Shown here: in pieces, positions 16,451 through 24,091 of the stretch | How the letters are laid out: the number at the start of each line of letters is the position of its first letter | Numbering within the stretch: the stretch's first letter is position 1 | Assembly (NCBI GenBank): GCA_041390365.1 | Contig: JAWKQB010000001.1 | Coordinates: 620,001 to 684,000, forward strand | Origin: Syntrophotaleaceae bacterium | Lineage (GTDB): Bacteria; Desulfobacterota; Desulfuromonadia; Desulfuromonadales; Syntrophotaleaceae | DNA: 64,000 nt | Direction of reading: 5' to 3' | Translations under genes and position numbers: made by a program | The notes under the pieces: generated by a model | Database searches by the model: none | What the model was told of the DNA's origin: nothing | The model's input: the letters and a program-made list of their open reading frames with translations, nothing else

Positions 16451-17110
16451 CTAACCCACCTCGGAATCATCCAGGGAAGTCGCCTGGACCCGGTCTTCGA
16501 GCCTCGATATCAGCTCGGCGATGGACTCACGACAGGGCCCGGCCAGGTCTTCCAGAGATTCAAGGCATCCGGCCAGACGCCGCGCCGCGGACAGGGCCGA
16601 TCTGCAGGCTTGAAGATATTCAGCCGCCGGGTCGTTGGCATTTGCCCTGGACATTTCCTTGAATTGCCTGCGGACGGCGGGATGGCTGCGCTCCTCCTCA
16701 AGGACGGCCCGGCGCAACTCGGCATATTGCTCCCCTGAAAAATCCTCCTCTTCCCTCGCCTGACGGAGCAGGTCGATGGTCCTGTAATCGGGCAGGGGTT
16801 TCAGCTCCTTTCGACGGGAGAGAAGTTCGGGCTCTTCCTTGGCCAGGTACTGGAAGGCGCGGGTCAGTTTTTGAGCCGTCGGCTGTTTGATATGGATTTC
16901 CCGGGCGCAGTAATCCTGAAAACTGTCGTAACCCCATTGCCGATACAGGTTGTTGCGGCTGACCTGAAGCAGCTCTTCCCCCAATTCCACCCATGAGGAT
17001 TTGAATCGGCGGGCGACGTCCAGGACCCGATAGCGATCCGAGGAAGGATCCAGCTGCTGCATGATCATTTCGATATGGCGTTCGGCGCCGGATTGAGGCT
17101 GATCAGTCAC
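16451..17110 (-). CDS. uncharacterised 219-residue protein with HTH-like N-terminal half
   Basis: I do not recognise a named family. The protein is soluble, highly charged and largely helical. The first half holds WVELGEELLQVSRNNLYRQW, then GYDSFQDYCAREIHIKQPTAQKLTRAF, a pattern like a helix-turn-helix seen in DNA-binding or phage-type regulators. The second half (about 120-219) is Ala/Arg/Glu rich and may form a coiled coil. No signal peptide or membrane segment is seen. The frame is full of G+C-typical third positions, so it is a real gene. It is divergent from the rRNA methyltransferase gene, 222 bp away. Confidence 0.7.
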   Translation of the reverse strand: MTDQPQSGAERHIEMIMQQLDPSSDRYRVLDVARRFKSSWVELGEELLQVSRNNLYRQWGYDSFQDYCAREIHIKQPTAQKLTRAFQYLAKEEPELLSRRKELKPLPDYRTIDLLRQAREEEDFSGEQYAELRRAVLEEERSHPAVRRQFKEMSRANANDPAAEYLQACRSALSAARRLAGCLESLEDLAGPCRESIAELISRLEDRVQATSLDDSEVG

Positions 17111-17332
17111 GTATTGTCTCCGAAAAATAGTCCGACCGTGGACCCCGAAAGGTTTGACCTGTGCGGGCGTTGGTTTTTGCTCCGGCTCCCGGGGAGGAGG
17201 AACGGTTCTCTGACACCTCTGAGGAGGTTCCGCAGATCCTTTTGACTTGGCGGAAAATGACCGGACGGTTACAATGGCCCCCGCCGGTTGGCCTTACAAG
17301 CTGATTGTTTCCTGTCCACATAGGATAGCGTT

Positions 17333-18526
17333 ATGAAAAAAGATATGTTTCAAATAGGCCCTCAGACCCTTCAAATGCTGGAGCTTGGTCACCCATGGGT
17401 GATCGCAGACCGTTACACCAAAACCTGGCCTTCGGGTCGTCCCGGGGACCTTGTCGAACTGCGCGACGCCGGCGGGCAGATGGTGGCCACAGCTCTGCTC
17501 GATCCCAAGGATCGGATTGTCGCCCGGGTGCTGGAGCGTGGTCCCATGAATTTTGGTGGAGCATGGCTGGCTGAGAAGATCCAGCGGGCGCTGAATCTGC
17601 GCACCAGGACCTTGGACCTGGACCGAACCAGCGCTTATCGCCTGGTCAATGCCGAAGGCGACGGTCTTCCCGGTCTGACCGTTGATCGCTACGAAAATCA
17701 CCTGATGGTGCAATTTTTCTGCCGGTCCTGGCAACCCCACCTGACCATGATCGCCGATACTCTGGACAAGCTTCTGAAGCCCCGCGGAATTTATGTCAAG
17801 CACCGTCCCCAGCAGACCCGGGAATTGGCCGACGAGGGGAAGCGTTGCAGCCGCCTGTTGACGGGGCGGGGTGCGCCGGGTCGACTCCAGGTGATGGAAA
17901 ACGGACTTAATTTCCTGGTTGAACTCGAAACCGGTCTGAACACCGGGCTGTTCTGTGATCAACGAAACAATCGCCGGGATCTTATGGGGCGGATCCGGGG
18001 CGGTTCAGTCCTGAATCTTTTCTCCTACACAGGCGCCTTTTCCGTGGCCGCCGCAGCGGGGGCCGCCCGGGTGACCAGTGTGGATGCTTCGGCAGGCTAT
18101 CTGGATTGGGCCCGGGAAAATTTTGCGGCTAACCGACTGAACCCCAAGCGCCATGAATTTATTCTCGGCGACTGTTTTACTGTCCTGGAAGAACTGGTCC
18201 GCAAAAAAGACCGGTTCGATCTGGTCATCATGGACCCGCCTTCCTTTTCTACCGTCGGCAAAAGCCGGTTCACCACAACGGGAGGAACGGCCGAATTGGT
18301 GACCCTGGCCCTCGATTTGCTGCCGGCCGGAGGGCTGCTGGTCACCTCTTCCAATCACCAGAAGGTCGATTGGGCGGATTACCTCAAGGAGTTGCGTCGA
18401 GGCGCTCTGCGCGCCGGCTGCGACTTGCGGATTCTCGCCACCTCCGGACAGGGGGAGGACTTTCCCTATAGTGTAACGTTCCCGGAAGGGCGTTATCTTA
18501 AATTCGTTATCGGCATGAAAGGTTGA
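17333..18526 (+). CDS. rlmI: class I rRNA large-subunit methyltransferase, RlmI family
   Basis: The 397-residue protein has an N-terminal PUA-like domain (residues 1-80, with GHPWVIADRYTK and GDLVELRDAGGQ) and a C-terminal Rossmann methyltransferase domain: GSVLNLFSYTGAFSVAAAAG (motif I, about 222-241), VTSVDAS, and the MDPPSF motif (about 299-304). RlmI makes m5C1962 in 23S rRNA; the family without the catalytic pair differs in target, so the exact site is inferred. ATG at 17333 has an AGGAT site. The gene is followed by an inverted CGAAAT repeat and the convergent cyclophilin gene. Confidence 0.85.
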   Translation: MKKDMFQIGPQTLQMLELGHPWVIADRYTKTWPSGRPGDLVELRDAGGQMVATALLDPKDRIVARVLERGPMNFGGAWLAEKIQRALNLRTRTLDLDRTSAYRLVNAEGDGLPGLTVDRYENHLMVQFFCRSWQPHLTMIADTLDKLLKPRGIYVKHRPQQTRELADEGKRCSRLLTGRGAPGRLQVMENGLNFLVELETGLNTGLFCDQRNNRRDLMGRIRGGSVLNLFSYTGAFSVAAAAGAARVTSVDASAGYLDWARENFAANRLNPKRHEFILGDCFTVLEELVRKKDRFDLVIMDPPSFSTVGKSRFTTTGGTAELVTLALDLLPAGGLLVTSSNHQKVDWADYLKELRRGALRAGCDLRILATSGQGEDFPYSVTFPEGRYLKFVIGMKG

Positions 18527-18555
18527 CAGAAGCCGATTCTGGTTTGCGGTTTTGC

Positions 18556-18660
18556 AAAATCGAAATCGCTATCGAAATCGAAATCGGGTGTTGGCCTTTT
18601 TGCATAAAACCAGGCTTCAAAGTCAAGGCCCGGATTCGATCCCGATTTCGATTGAAATCC
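18556..18660. repeat. inverted repeat of ATCGAAATCG words
   Basis: The left arm AAATCGCTATCGAAATCG (about 18563-18580) and further ATCGAAATCGGG words face a right arm CCCGATTTCGATTGAAATCC (18641-18660). It fills the gap between two convergent genes and might fold into a terminator-like stem, though no T-run follows. Confidence 0.7.
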
Positions 18661-18666
18661 TCGCCC

Positions 18667-19191
18667 TCATCCCTTTTCGTCCACAATCCTACTTTTTTCG
18701 ATAACGACCGGCTCCACCGGTACGTTTTCATGGTAACCGCGACGGCCGGTGGACACCTTGGCAATGGCATCGACCGTATCCATGCCATCGATCACTTTAC
18801 CGAAAACCGCATAACCATAGCCGGCAGCCGTTTCAGACTGATGGTCAAGAAAGTGGTTGTCGGTCAGGTTGATGAAGAACTGGCTGGTGGCGCTGTCGAC
18901 CACCTGGGTGCGCGCCATGGCGATGGTGCCGCGCAGGTTTTTCAGGCCGTTGTTCGCTTCGTTTCGAATCGGCTCGTGGGACGGTTTTTGCGACATATCG
19001 GCGGTCATGCCGCCGCCTTGGATCATGAAGCCGGGAATAACGCGGTGAAAAATGGTCCCGTCGAAAAACCCTTCCTGAACATAGCGCAAAAAGTTTTCGG
19101 ATGATCCGGGGGCGTTGACAGGGTCGAGTTCGATGGTGATGTCCCCATATGATGTTTTTAGATGAACCACGGGGGCTTTTTCGGTTGTCAT
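18667..19191 (-). CDS. ppiB: cyclophilin-type peptidyl-prolyl cis-trans isomerase
   Basis: The 174-residue protein is a small cytosolic cyclophilin. It keeps FHRVIPGFMIQGG, the catalytic Arg in that block, the MARTQVVDSATSQFFINLTDNHFLD block and YAVFGKVIDGMD. It speeds proline isomerisation during protein folding. The frame opens upstream to 19242, but the ATG at 19191 is preceded by AAGGAGCAAAC, so it is the start; no signal peptide is present. It stands alone between two repeat-filled gaps. Confidence 0.95.
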   Translation of the reverse strand: MTTEKAPVVHLKTSYGDITIELDPVNAPGSSENFLRYVQEGFFDGTIFHRVIPGFMIQGGGMTADMSQKPSHEPIRNEANNGLKNLRGTIAMARTQVVDSATSQFFINLTDNHFLDHQSETAAGYGYAVFGKVIDGMDTVDAIAKVSTGRRGYHENVPVEPVVIEKSRIVDEKG

Positions 19192-19288
19192 TGTTTGCTC
19201 CTTGGTTGGGGCCCGGAATCGGCTGGTTATGGTATGGAACATCGGGCTATATCATGTCCTCTGTCAATTTTCAAGGGTATGGTTAGGC

Positions 19289-19367
19289 GTAGGGGCAGGT
19301 CTCAGACCTGCCCTTTGGTAAGAATCTCGGTGGGTCCTGGTGCGGGTCTGAGACCCGCACCCTACGG
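19289..19367. repeat. nested inverted repeat (GTAGGG...CCCTAC) after pncB
   Basis: The whole element is an imperfect 20-bp inverted repeat. Each arm is itself palindromic: GGCAGGTCTCAGACCTGCC on the left and GTGCGGGTCTGAGACCCGCAC is 21 bases on the right, described here as GTGCGGGTC facing GACCCGCAC. It starts one base beyond the pncB stop codon and could act as a 3' hairpin. Confidence 0.75.
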
Positions 19368-20801
19368 CTAATCCTCAAGGTAAGGTTCCATCAACCGGTT
19401 GCGTAGGGCGTTCAGACCCGGGCTGATGGAGACCTTGTAGGTGTGGGGATTGATCAATCGCAGAGTACCGTTGGGCATTCGCTGCAGCTGATCCCGGCAA
19501 CGGTCGGCCATGGTTTCAAGACTTTCTGTGGGCAGGGTGGGTTTGCCGTTTTCCATGACCACTTTTCGTATGTCCTCGAAGGTGACGTCTTTGGGCAGGC
19601 TTTTGTGCCGAGAAGGGTTGGTGGGATCGTAGACGGTATCGGCCGGGGAAAGGGTCTCGTCTTCGAGGCAGATGATATCGATGGAAAATTGTCCATCGGG
19701 CTCCATGGCGCGCAGAAGCCGTTTGTGATCCGGCAGGGTTGCTTTGGCAATGTCGCTGGTGACCTTGAACTTCGGCTGGTCTTCGCAACGCACCAGCTTG
19801 TAGACGCCGCCAAGGGCTCCTCCTCCCGGGCCCCCCGCCGTGGCCAGTTGGGTCCCGACCCCGTAGATGTCGATGCAGCCACCTTCTTCCCGGATGGATT
19901 GGATGACATATTCGTCCAGATCGCTGGAGGCGACGATTTTAACCTCCGGAAATCCCGCCTCATCCAGCATATTCCTAGCTTCTTTCGACAGGTAGGCCAA
20001 GTCCCCGCTGTCGAGGCGCACCCCGAGGAGTTCATGATTTCTGTTCCTTAATTCCCTGGCCACGGTGATGGCGTTCGGAATGCCGCTCTGCAGAGTGTCG
20101 TAGGTGTCCACCAGCAGGATGCAGCTATCGGGAAAGGCTTCGGCATAGGCTCGGAAAGCCTCCAGTTCCTCGTCGAAAGCCATGACCCAGCTGTGGGCGT
20201 GGGTGCCTTTGACCGGGATACCGTAAACTTGACCGGCCAGGGTGTTGCTGGTACTGCGGGCCCCTCCAATAAAGGCCGCCCGGGCTTCGCTCAACCCCCC
20301 GTCGGGCCCATGAGCGCGGCGAAGGCCGAATTCGATCACCGTGCCTTTTTCCCCGGCTGACAGTACGATGCGCGCCGCCTTGGTCGCGATGAGGGTCTGA
20401 AAATTGACCATATTCAGCAGCGCGGTTTCAACCAGTTGAGCTTCGGCAAGAGGCGCTTCCACGGTTACCAGCGGTTCGTTGGCGAAAACTACGGTGCCCT
20501 CGGCGGGAGCGACGATTTTGCCCGAAAAGCGAAAGGACTCCAGGTAATCAAGGAAACCGTGGGTAAAAATATTCAAAGCTTTCAGATAGTCCAGATCTTC
20601 CCGGCTGAAACGAAGTTTTTCAAGATAGGCAAGCGCGTTGGCCAAACCGGCAAAAACCGCATAACCGCCCTTAAAAGGGTTTTTCCGGAAGAAAAGATCG
20701 AATACGGCCTGCTTTTCATGCATGCCGTTTTTCCAGTATCCGGCCAACATGGTGAGCTCGTAAAGATCGGTTAAAAGCGGTGAATAGCGATAATCCGACA
20801 T
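19368..20801 (-). CDS. pncB: nicotinate phosphoribosyltransferase
   Basis: The 477-residue protein converts nicotinate and PRPP to nicotinate mononucleotide in NAD salvage. It begins YSPLLTDLYELTMLAGYWKNG, a signature of this family, and carries FGLRRAHGPDGG, the KGTHAHSWVMAF block with the catalytic-type His, VRLDSGDLAYLSKEAR, and VASSDLDEY. The open frame extends to 20912, but the ATG at 20801 has a GGAGG site and matches the usual start. The stop is followed directly by a nested inverted repeat. ybaK lies 58 bp upstream on the same strand. Confidence 0.95.
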   Translation of the reverse strand: MSDYRYSPLLTDLYELTMLAGYWKNGMHEKQAVFDLFFRKNPFKGGYAVFAGLANALAYLEKLRFSREDLDYLKALNIFTHGFLDYLESFRFSGKIVAPAEGTVVFANEPLVTVEAPLAEAQLVETALLNMVNFQTLIATKAARIVLSAGEKGTVIEFGLRRAHGPDGGLSEARAAFIGGARSTSNTLAGQVYGIPVKGTHAHSWVMAFDEELEAFRAYAEAFPDSCILLVDTYDTLQSGIPNAITVARELRNRNHELLGVRLDSGDLAYLSKEARNMLDEAGFPEVKIVASSDLDEYVIQSIREEGGCIDIYGVGTQLATAGGPGGGALGGVYKLVRCEDQPKFKVTSDIAKATLPDHKRLLRAMEPDGQFSIDIICLEDETLSPADTVYDPTNPSRHKSLPKDVTFEDIRKVVMENGKPTLPTESLETMADRCRDQLQRMPNGTLRLINPHTYKVSISPGLNALRNRLMEPYLED

Positions 20802-20859
20802 GCTGCCTCCGGTGGAATCGATTTGATTCCAGTATACAGGGTGAGGGGCTGAAAAAAGA

Positions 20860-21348
20860 TCAGGGGTCCATGGCTGCTTGGACAAGTGTCGGCTGGAGGA
20901 CCTGCTGCACATCCTGAGAAGTCATCTCGAGCAGGAAGCCCCGTTTGCCCCCATTGATATAGACGACCGGAAGGGAGAGTATCGATTCTTCCATGTAGAC
21001 CGGCAGATGTTTGCGGGTGCCGAAGGGCGAGGTGCCTCCGACCAGATAACCGCTATGGCGATTGGCTGCAGCCGGGTCGCAGGGGGTAATCTGTTTCACC
21101 CCCATGGCCCGCGCGAGGGATTTGGTGGACACCTGGCGGTCGCCGTGCATCAGGACCACCAGGGGTTCTCCGCGGTCATCCTGCATGATCAGTGTTTTGA
21201 TAACGGCATGCTCGTCGACATGCAGCTCACGGGCACAGACGGCGGTGCCTCCATGCTCTTCGTAATCGTATAAATGTCCGATAAAATTAATTTTTTTATA
21301 ACGCAGCAGGCGAACAGCGGGAGTGACGGGGAATTTGTCTTTTGCCAT
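20860..21348 (-). CDS. ybaK: Cys-tRNA(Pro) deacylase YbaK/EbsC
   Basis: The 162-residue protein is a full-length YbaK-type trans-editing enzyme. It hydrolyses Cys-tRNA(Pro) formed by prolyl-tRNA synthetase error. Visible family blocks are KTLIMQDDRGEPLVVLMHGDRQVSTKSLAR, YLVGGTSPFGTRKHLPVYMEESIL with the catalytic Lys of the first block, and VYINGGKRGFLLEM. The ATG at 21348 has no strong ribosome site. It precedes pncB on the same strand and follows a gap occupied by a CGATTTCGAT inverted repeat. Confidence 0.93.
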   Translation of the reverse strand: MAKDKFPVTPAVRLLRYKKINFIGHLYDYEEHGGTAVCARELHVDEHAVIKTLIMQDDRGEPLVVLMHGDRQVSTKSLARAMGVKQITPCDPAAANRHSGYLVGGTSPFGTRKHLPVYMEESILSLPVVYINGGKRGFLLEMTSQDVQQVLQPTLVQAAMDP

Positions 21349-21388
21349 AACGTTATCTTTTAAAATGTTAAAAATTAAAGGCTAAGGT

Positions 21389-21455
21389 CCGATTTCGATT
21401 CCGATTTCGATTTGGATTTTTCGAAATCGGTATCGGTATCGGTATCGGTATCGGA
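21389..21455. repeat. inverted repeat of TCGATTCCGAT/ATCGGTATCGGT words
   Basis: The left arm CCGATTTCGATTCCGATTTC faces TCGAAATCGGTATCGGTATC, with ATCGGT repeated five times on the right arm. It is one of the clearest copies of the hexameric-word family, between ybaK and the rhomboid gene. Confidence 0.8.
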
Positions 21456-21472
21456 TGTTTGCCTTCAAACTT

Positions 21473-22279
21473 TCAAATAAACCAGTAAACAACCTGCCAT
21501 CCCAGGCTGCCGATAGTGGCTCCGGCGCAGAGGACGGCCAGGCTCAAAAACAGTTTGGCGCTGGCCTGGCGTCCGCGAAAGCTCATTGGCAGCAGCAGGC
21601 CGAAGGCGGCACCGCCGAGCGCTCCGCCAAGATGTCCGGCGTTGTCGGCACCGACCAGCAGGCCGAATATAAAGGCGAAGACCGCCCAGCGAAACATGAA
21701 ATTGCGCAGCGCCTGGCCCACAGGACCCATGCGGTGAAAATAGGCCACGGCAAAACCGATCAGGCCGAAAATCGATCCCGATGCGCCCACAACCGGTGTT
21801 CCTGGGTGCCAGAAAAAACCGAGAAGGGTCGCCGTCAAAGCGGTCAGGGTGTAGAGGGTGATAAAGGGGGGAGTGCCGATCTCCCTTTCGATTAAGGGGC
21901 CGACCTGATAGAGTACAAGCATGTTGAAGCCGAGATGGATCAGGCCTGCATGGGTATAGGCGTAGGTCAGGCAGCGCCACCACTGGCCATCATTCAGAAC
22001 CAGAGGGACCCAGAGTTGGGCGCCGAAGTGAAGCAGCAATTCGATGCGGGGCGCCATCAGGGGGGTGAGGCCCAGACCGGCGGCGGCGCCCTTGAGAATC
22101 ATCAGGGAAAACCAGATGAGGTTGAGCGCAAGGATGATTTTGGTAGCATTGAGGCTTTCACCTCCGGGAAGAGTTCCCTGCTTGAAAAAAGTTTTCATAT
22201 TGCGCTCCCAGCGCATGATTCTCCATTGCCAACGGGTACCGTCCAGTCCCAGACGGTCGAAAAACGCCTTCCAGTCCAC
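21473..22279 (-). CDS. rhomboid-family intramembrane serine protease
   Basis: The 268-residue integral membrane protein has about six or seven hydrophobic helices. The catalytic serine lies in VVGASGSIFGLIGF and the partner histidine in DNAGHLGGALGG; the upstream YTHAGLIHLGFNMLVLY block carries the conserved His/Asn of helix 2. Rhomboids cut transmembrane helices within the bilayer. A soluble N-terminal stretch (VDWKAFFDRLGLDGTRW) precedes helix 1. The frame is open to 22351, but GTG at 22279 has AAAGGAT six bases upstream, so it is chosen. No substrate gene is evident nearby. Confidence 0.87.
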   Translation of the reverse strand: MDWKAFFDRLGLDGTRWQWRIMRWERNMKTFFKQGTLPGGESLNATKIILALNLIWFSLMILKGAAAGLGLTPLMAPRIELLLHFGAQLWVPLVLNDGQWWRCLTYAYTHAGLIHLGFNMLVLYQVGPLIEREIGTPPFITLYTLTALTATLLGFFWHPGTPVVGASGSIFGLIGFAVAYFHRMGPVGQALRNFMFRWAVFAFIFGLLVGADNAGHLGGALGGAAFGLLLPMSFRGRQASAKLFLSLAVLCAGATIGSLGWQVVYWFI

Positions 22280-22437
22280 ACAAGATCCTTTCACGAAAAT
22301 GGGTAGAAATACTATTGCAGAAAAACGAAGCTGGTTCAACTTATGAATCATTCCGTAAGGATGGGGTTGTTATGATAACAGATGATAACGAGGGCTGCCG
22401 GTCAGCCCGAGCAAGTACGGCCAGGAAAGGATGAAGC

Positions 22438-23802
22438 ATGCCGATAAGATCGATCAACCCGACAACCGAAAGGATAAATAACCGTTACGAAGAAATTTCC
22501 GAGGAAAATATAAAGGAAATTATTAAGAACTGCCATAAAGAGTCAAATGAATGGAAGAAAATCAGTTTGGAAGACCGGGCGATCCTGATGGGCAAAGTGG
22601 CCTTTTTGCTTCGCGAAGAAAAGGAGCGTTACTCAAGGTTGATGGCCCAGGAAATGGGGAAGCCGGTCAGTCAGGGGCGGGGTGAAATCGAGAAATGCGC
22701 CTGGGTTTGCGAACACTACGCCGAACAGGCTTCCTCCTATTTGCAACCGGAATCCCTGCCCAGCGACGCCTCCCGCTCCTATGTGGCCTTTCGGCCGCTG
22801 GGGGTCGTGCTGGCGGTGATGCCCTGGAATTTTCCCTTCTGGCAGGTGTTCCGGTTCGCCGCTCCCGCCCTGATGGCCGGGAACGGAGCGTTACTGAAAC
22901 ATTCCTCCAATGTTCCCGGCTGCGCCCTGGCCATCGAGGATCTGTTCCGGCGGGCCGGTTTTCCAGACCATATTTTTCGCACCCTCATGATCGGATCCGG
23001 CTCGGTGGATCAGGTGATCGCAAATCCCCTGGTGCGCGCCGTCACCCTTACCGGAAGCGAGCAGGCCGGGCGCAAGGTGGCTGCGAAAGCGGGGGAGATG
23101 CTGAAGAAAACCGTGCTCGAACTGGGCGGCAGCGATCCCTTTGTGGTTCTTCCGGGCGCAGATCTCGGCGAAGCCGCCACCGTGGGTGCTCATTCACGGT
23201 GCATCAATGCCGGGCAGAGCTGCATTGCCGCCAAAAGGTTCATCGTTGTCGGGGATATTTACGATGCCTTTGTGGAGCATCTCCGCCGGGCGATGGCTTC
23301 GCTGAAAACCGGGAATCCCCTCGACGAGGAGACCGAAGTCGGACCCATGGCCCGGGGAGACCTGCGGGAGGAACTGCATGCCCAGGTTCAGGCCTCGGTG
23401 CTGCAAGGTGCAGACCTGATTCTGGGGGGAGTGTTGCCGGAAGGACCGGGATTTTTCTACCCGCCCACTCTCCTGACGGGAGTGCAACCGGGCATGCCGG
23501 CCTTCGATGAGGAGCTGTTCGGACCGGTGGCGGCCATGATCCGGGCCCGGGATGTGGAGGACGCTCTGCAGTTGGCCAACCAGACATCCTTTGGCCTGGG
23601 CGGTTCCGTCTGGGACAAGGATTCCTTGAGGGCCGAACATCTGGCGGCCCGTATCGAGGCCGGAGCCGTATTTGTCAACGGCATGGTCAAGAGCGATCCC
23701 CGCCTGCCTTTTGGCGGGATCAAGGATTCCGGCTACGGCCGGGAATTGTCGGCCTACGGTATTCGGGAGTTCGTGAATATCCAAACGGTGTGGGTAAGGT
23801 GA
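22438..23802 (+). CDS. NAD(P)-dependent aldehyde dehydrogenase, succinate-semialdehyde type
   Basis: A 454-residue ALDH-superfamily enzyme that oxidises an aldehyde to the acid. The N-terminal INPTTE and the MPWNFPFWQVFR block fit the GabD/Sad subgroup. The general-base Glu is in VLELGGSDPFVV (about residue 225) and the catalytic Cys in NAGQSCIAAKRF (about residue 262). Length is typical of the short SSADH type found in anaerobes. The first 50 codons are AT-rich with rare codons such as ATA and AGG, unlike the GC-rich remainder. The ATG follows AAAGGATG. Exact substrate is inferred. Confidence 0.88.
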   Translation: MPIRSINPTTERINNRYEEISEENIKEIIKNCHKESNEWKKISLEDRAILMGKVAFLLREEKERYSRLMAQEMGKPVSQGRGEIEKCAWVCEHYAEQASSYLQPESLPSDASRSYVAFRPLGVVLAVMPWNFPFWQVFRFAAPALMAGNGALLKHSSNVPGCALAIEDLFRRAGFPDHIFRTLMIGSGSVDQVIANPLVRAVTLTGSEQAGRKVAAKAGEMLKKTVLELGGSDPFVVLPGADLGEAATVGAHSRCINAGQSCIAAKRFIVVGDIYDAFVEHLRRAMASLKTGNPLDEETEVGPMARGDLREELHAQVQASVLQGADLILGGVLPEGPGFFYPPTLLTGVQPGMPAFDEELFGPVAAMIRARDVEDALQLANQTSFGLGGSVWDKDSLRAEHLAARIEAGAVFVNGMVKSDPRLPFGGIKDSGYGRELSAYGIREFVNIQTVWVR

Positions 23803-23807
23803 AACGC

Positions 23808-23922
23808 GTGAGGAGTGAGGACTGCTCCGCTCGTTGTCAATGGAGCGCAAGCGTAACGGTTGTCGGCGTCGTAATCGAAAATGGATCCAATTTCGACAAC
23901 GATTACGAGAACGACAACGAGG
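23808..23922. repeat. repeat-filled gap: GTGAGGAGTGAGGA word plus TCGTAATCG inverted repeat
   Basis: A GTGAGGAGTGAGGA word at 23809-23822, also seen at 31004-31020, is followed by an imperfect inverted repeat of TCGTTGTC, TCGTAATCG and CGATTACGA words (about 23831-23922). The rest of the gap up to 24091 shows nothing further that I recognise. Confidence 0.65.
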
Positions 23923-24091
23923 TGGAATGTAACTGATGAACGTGGGAGCTTAAAAACGCGCAGCGAAAGTCGTAAGATGAACGTTACGTTTTTGGTATTA
24001 AAAAATTCGGGTTTCAGGGCTTCAATTGACGATATACTTGGTTATACTTTAATGAACTGAGGGATTAACCAGAAAAGGAATCGGCAACAGG

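Noticed and set aside
17103..17321. Small minus-strand frame between the 219-residue protein and rlmI
   Set aside because: No ribosome site, no family match and it overlaps the leader region; unlikely to be a gene.
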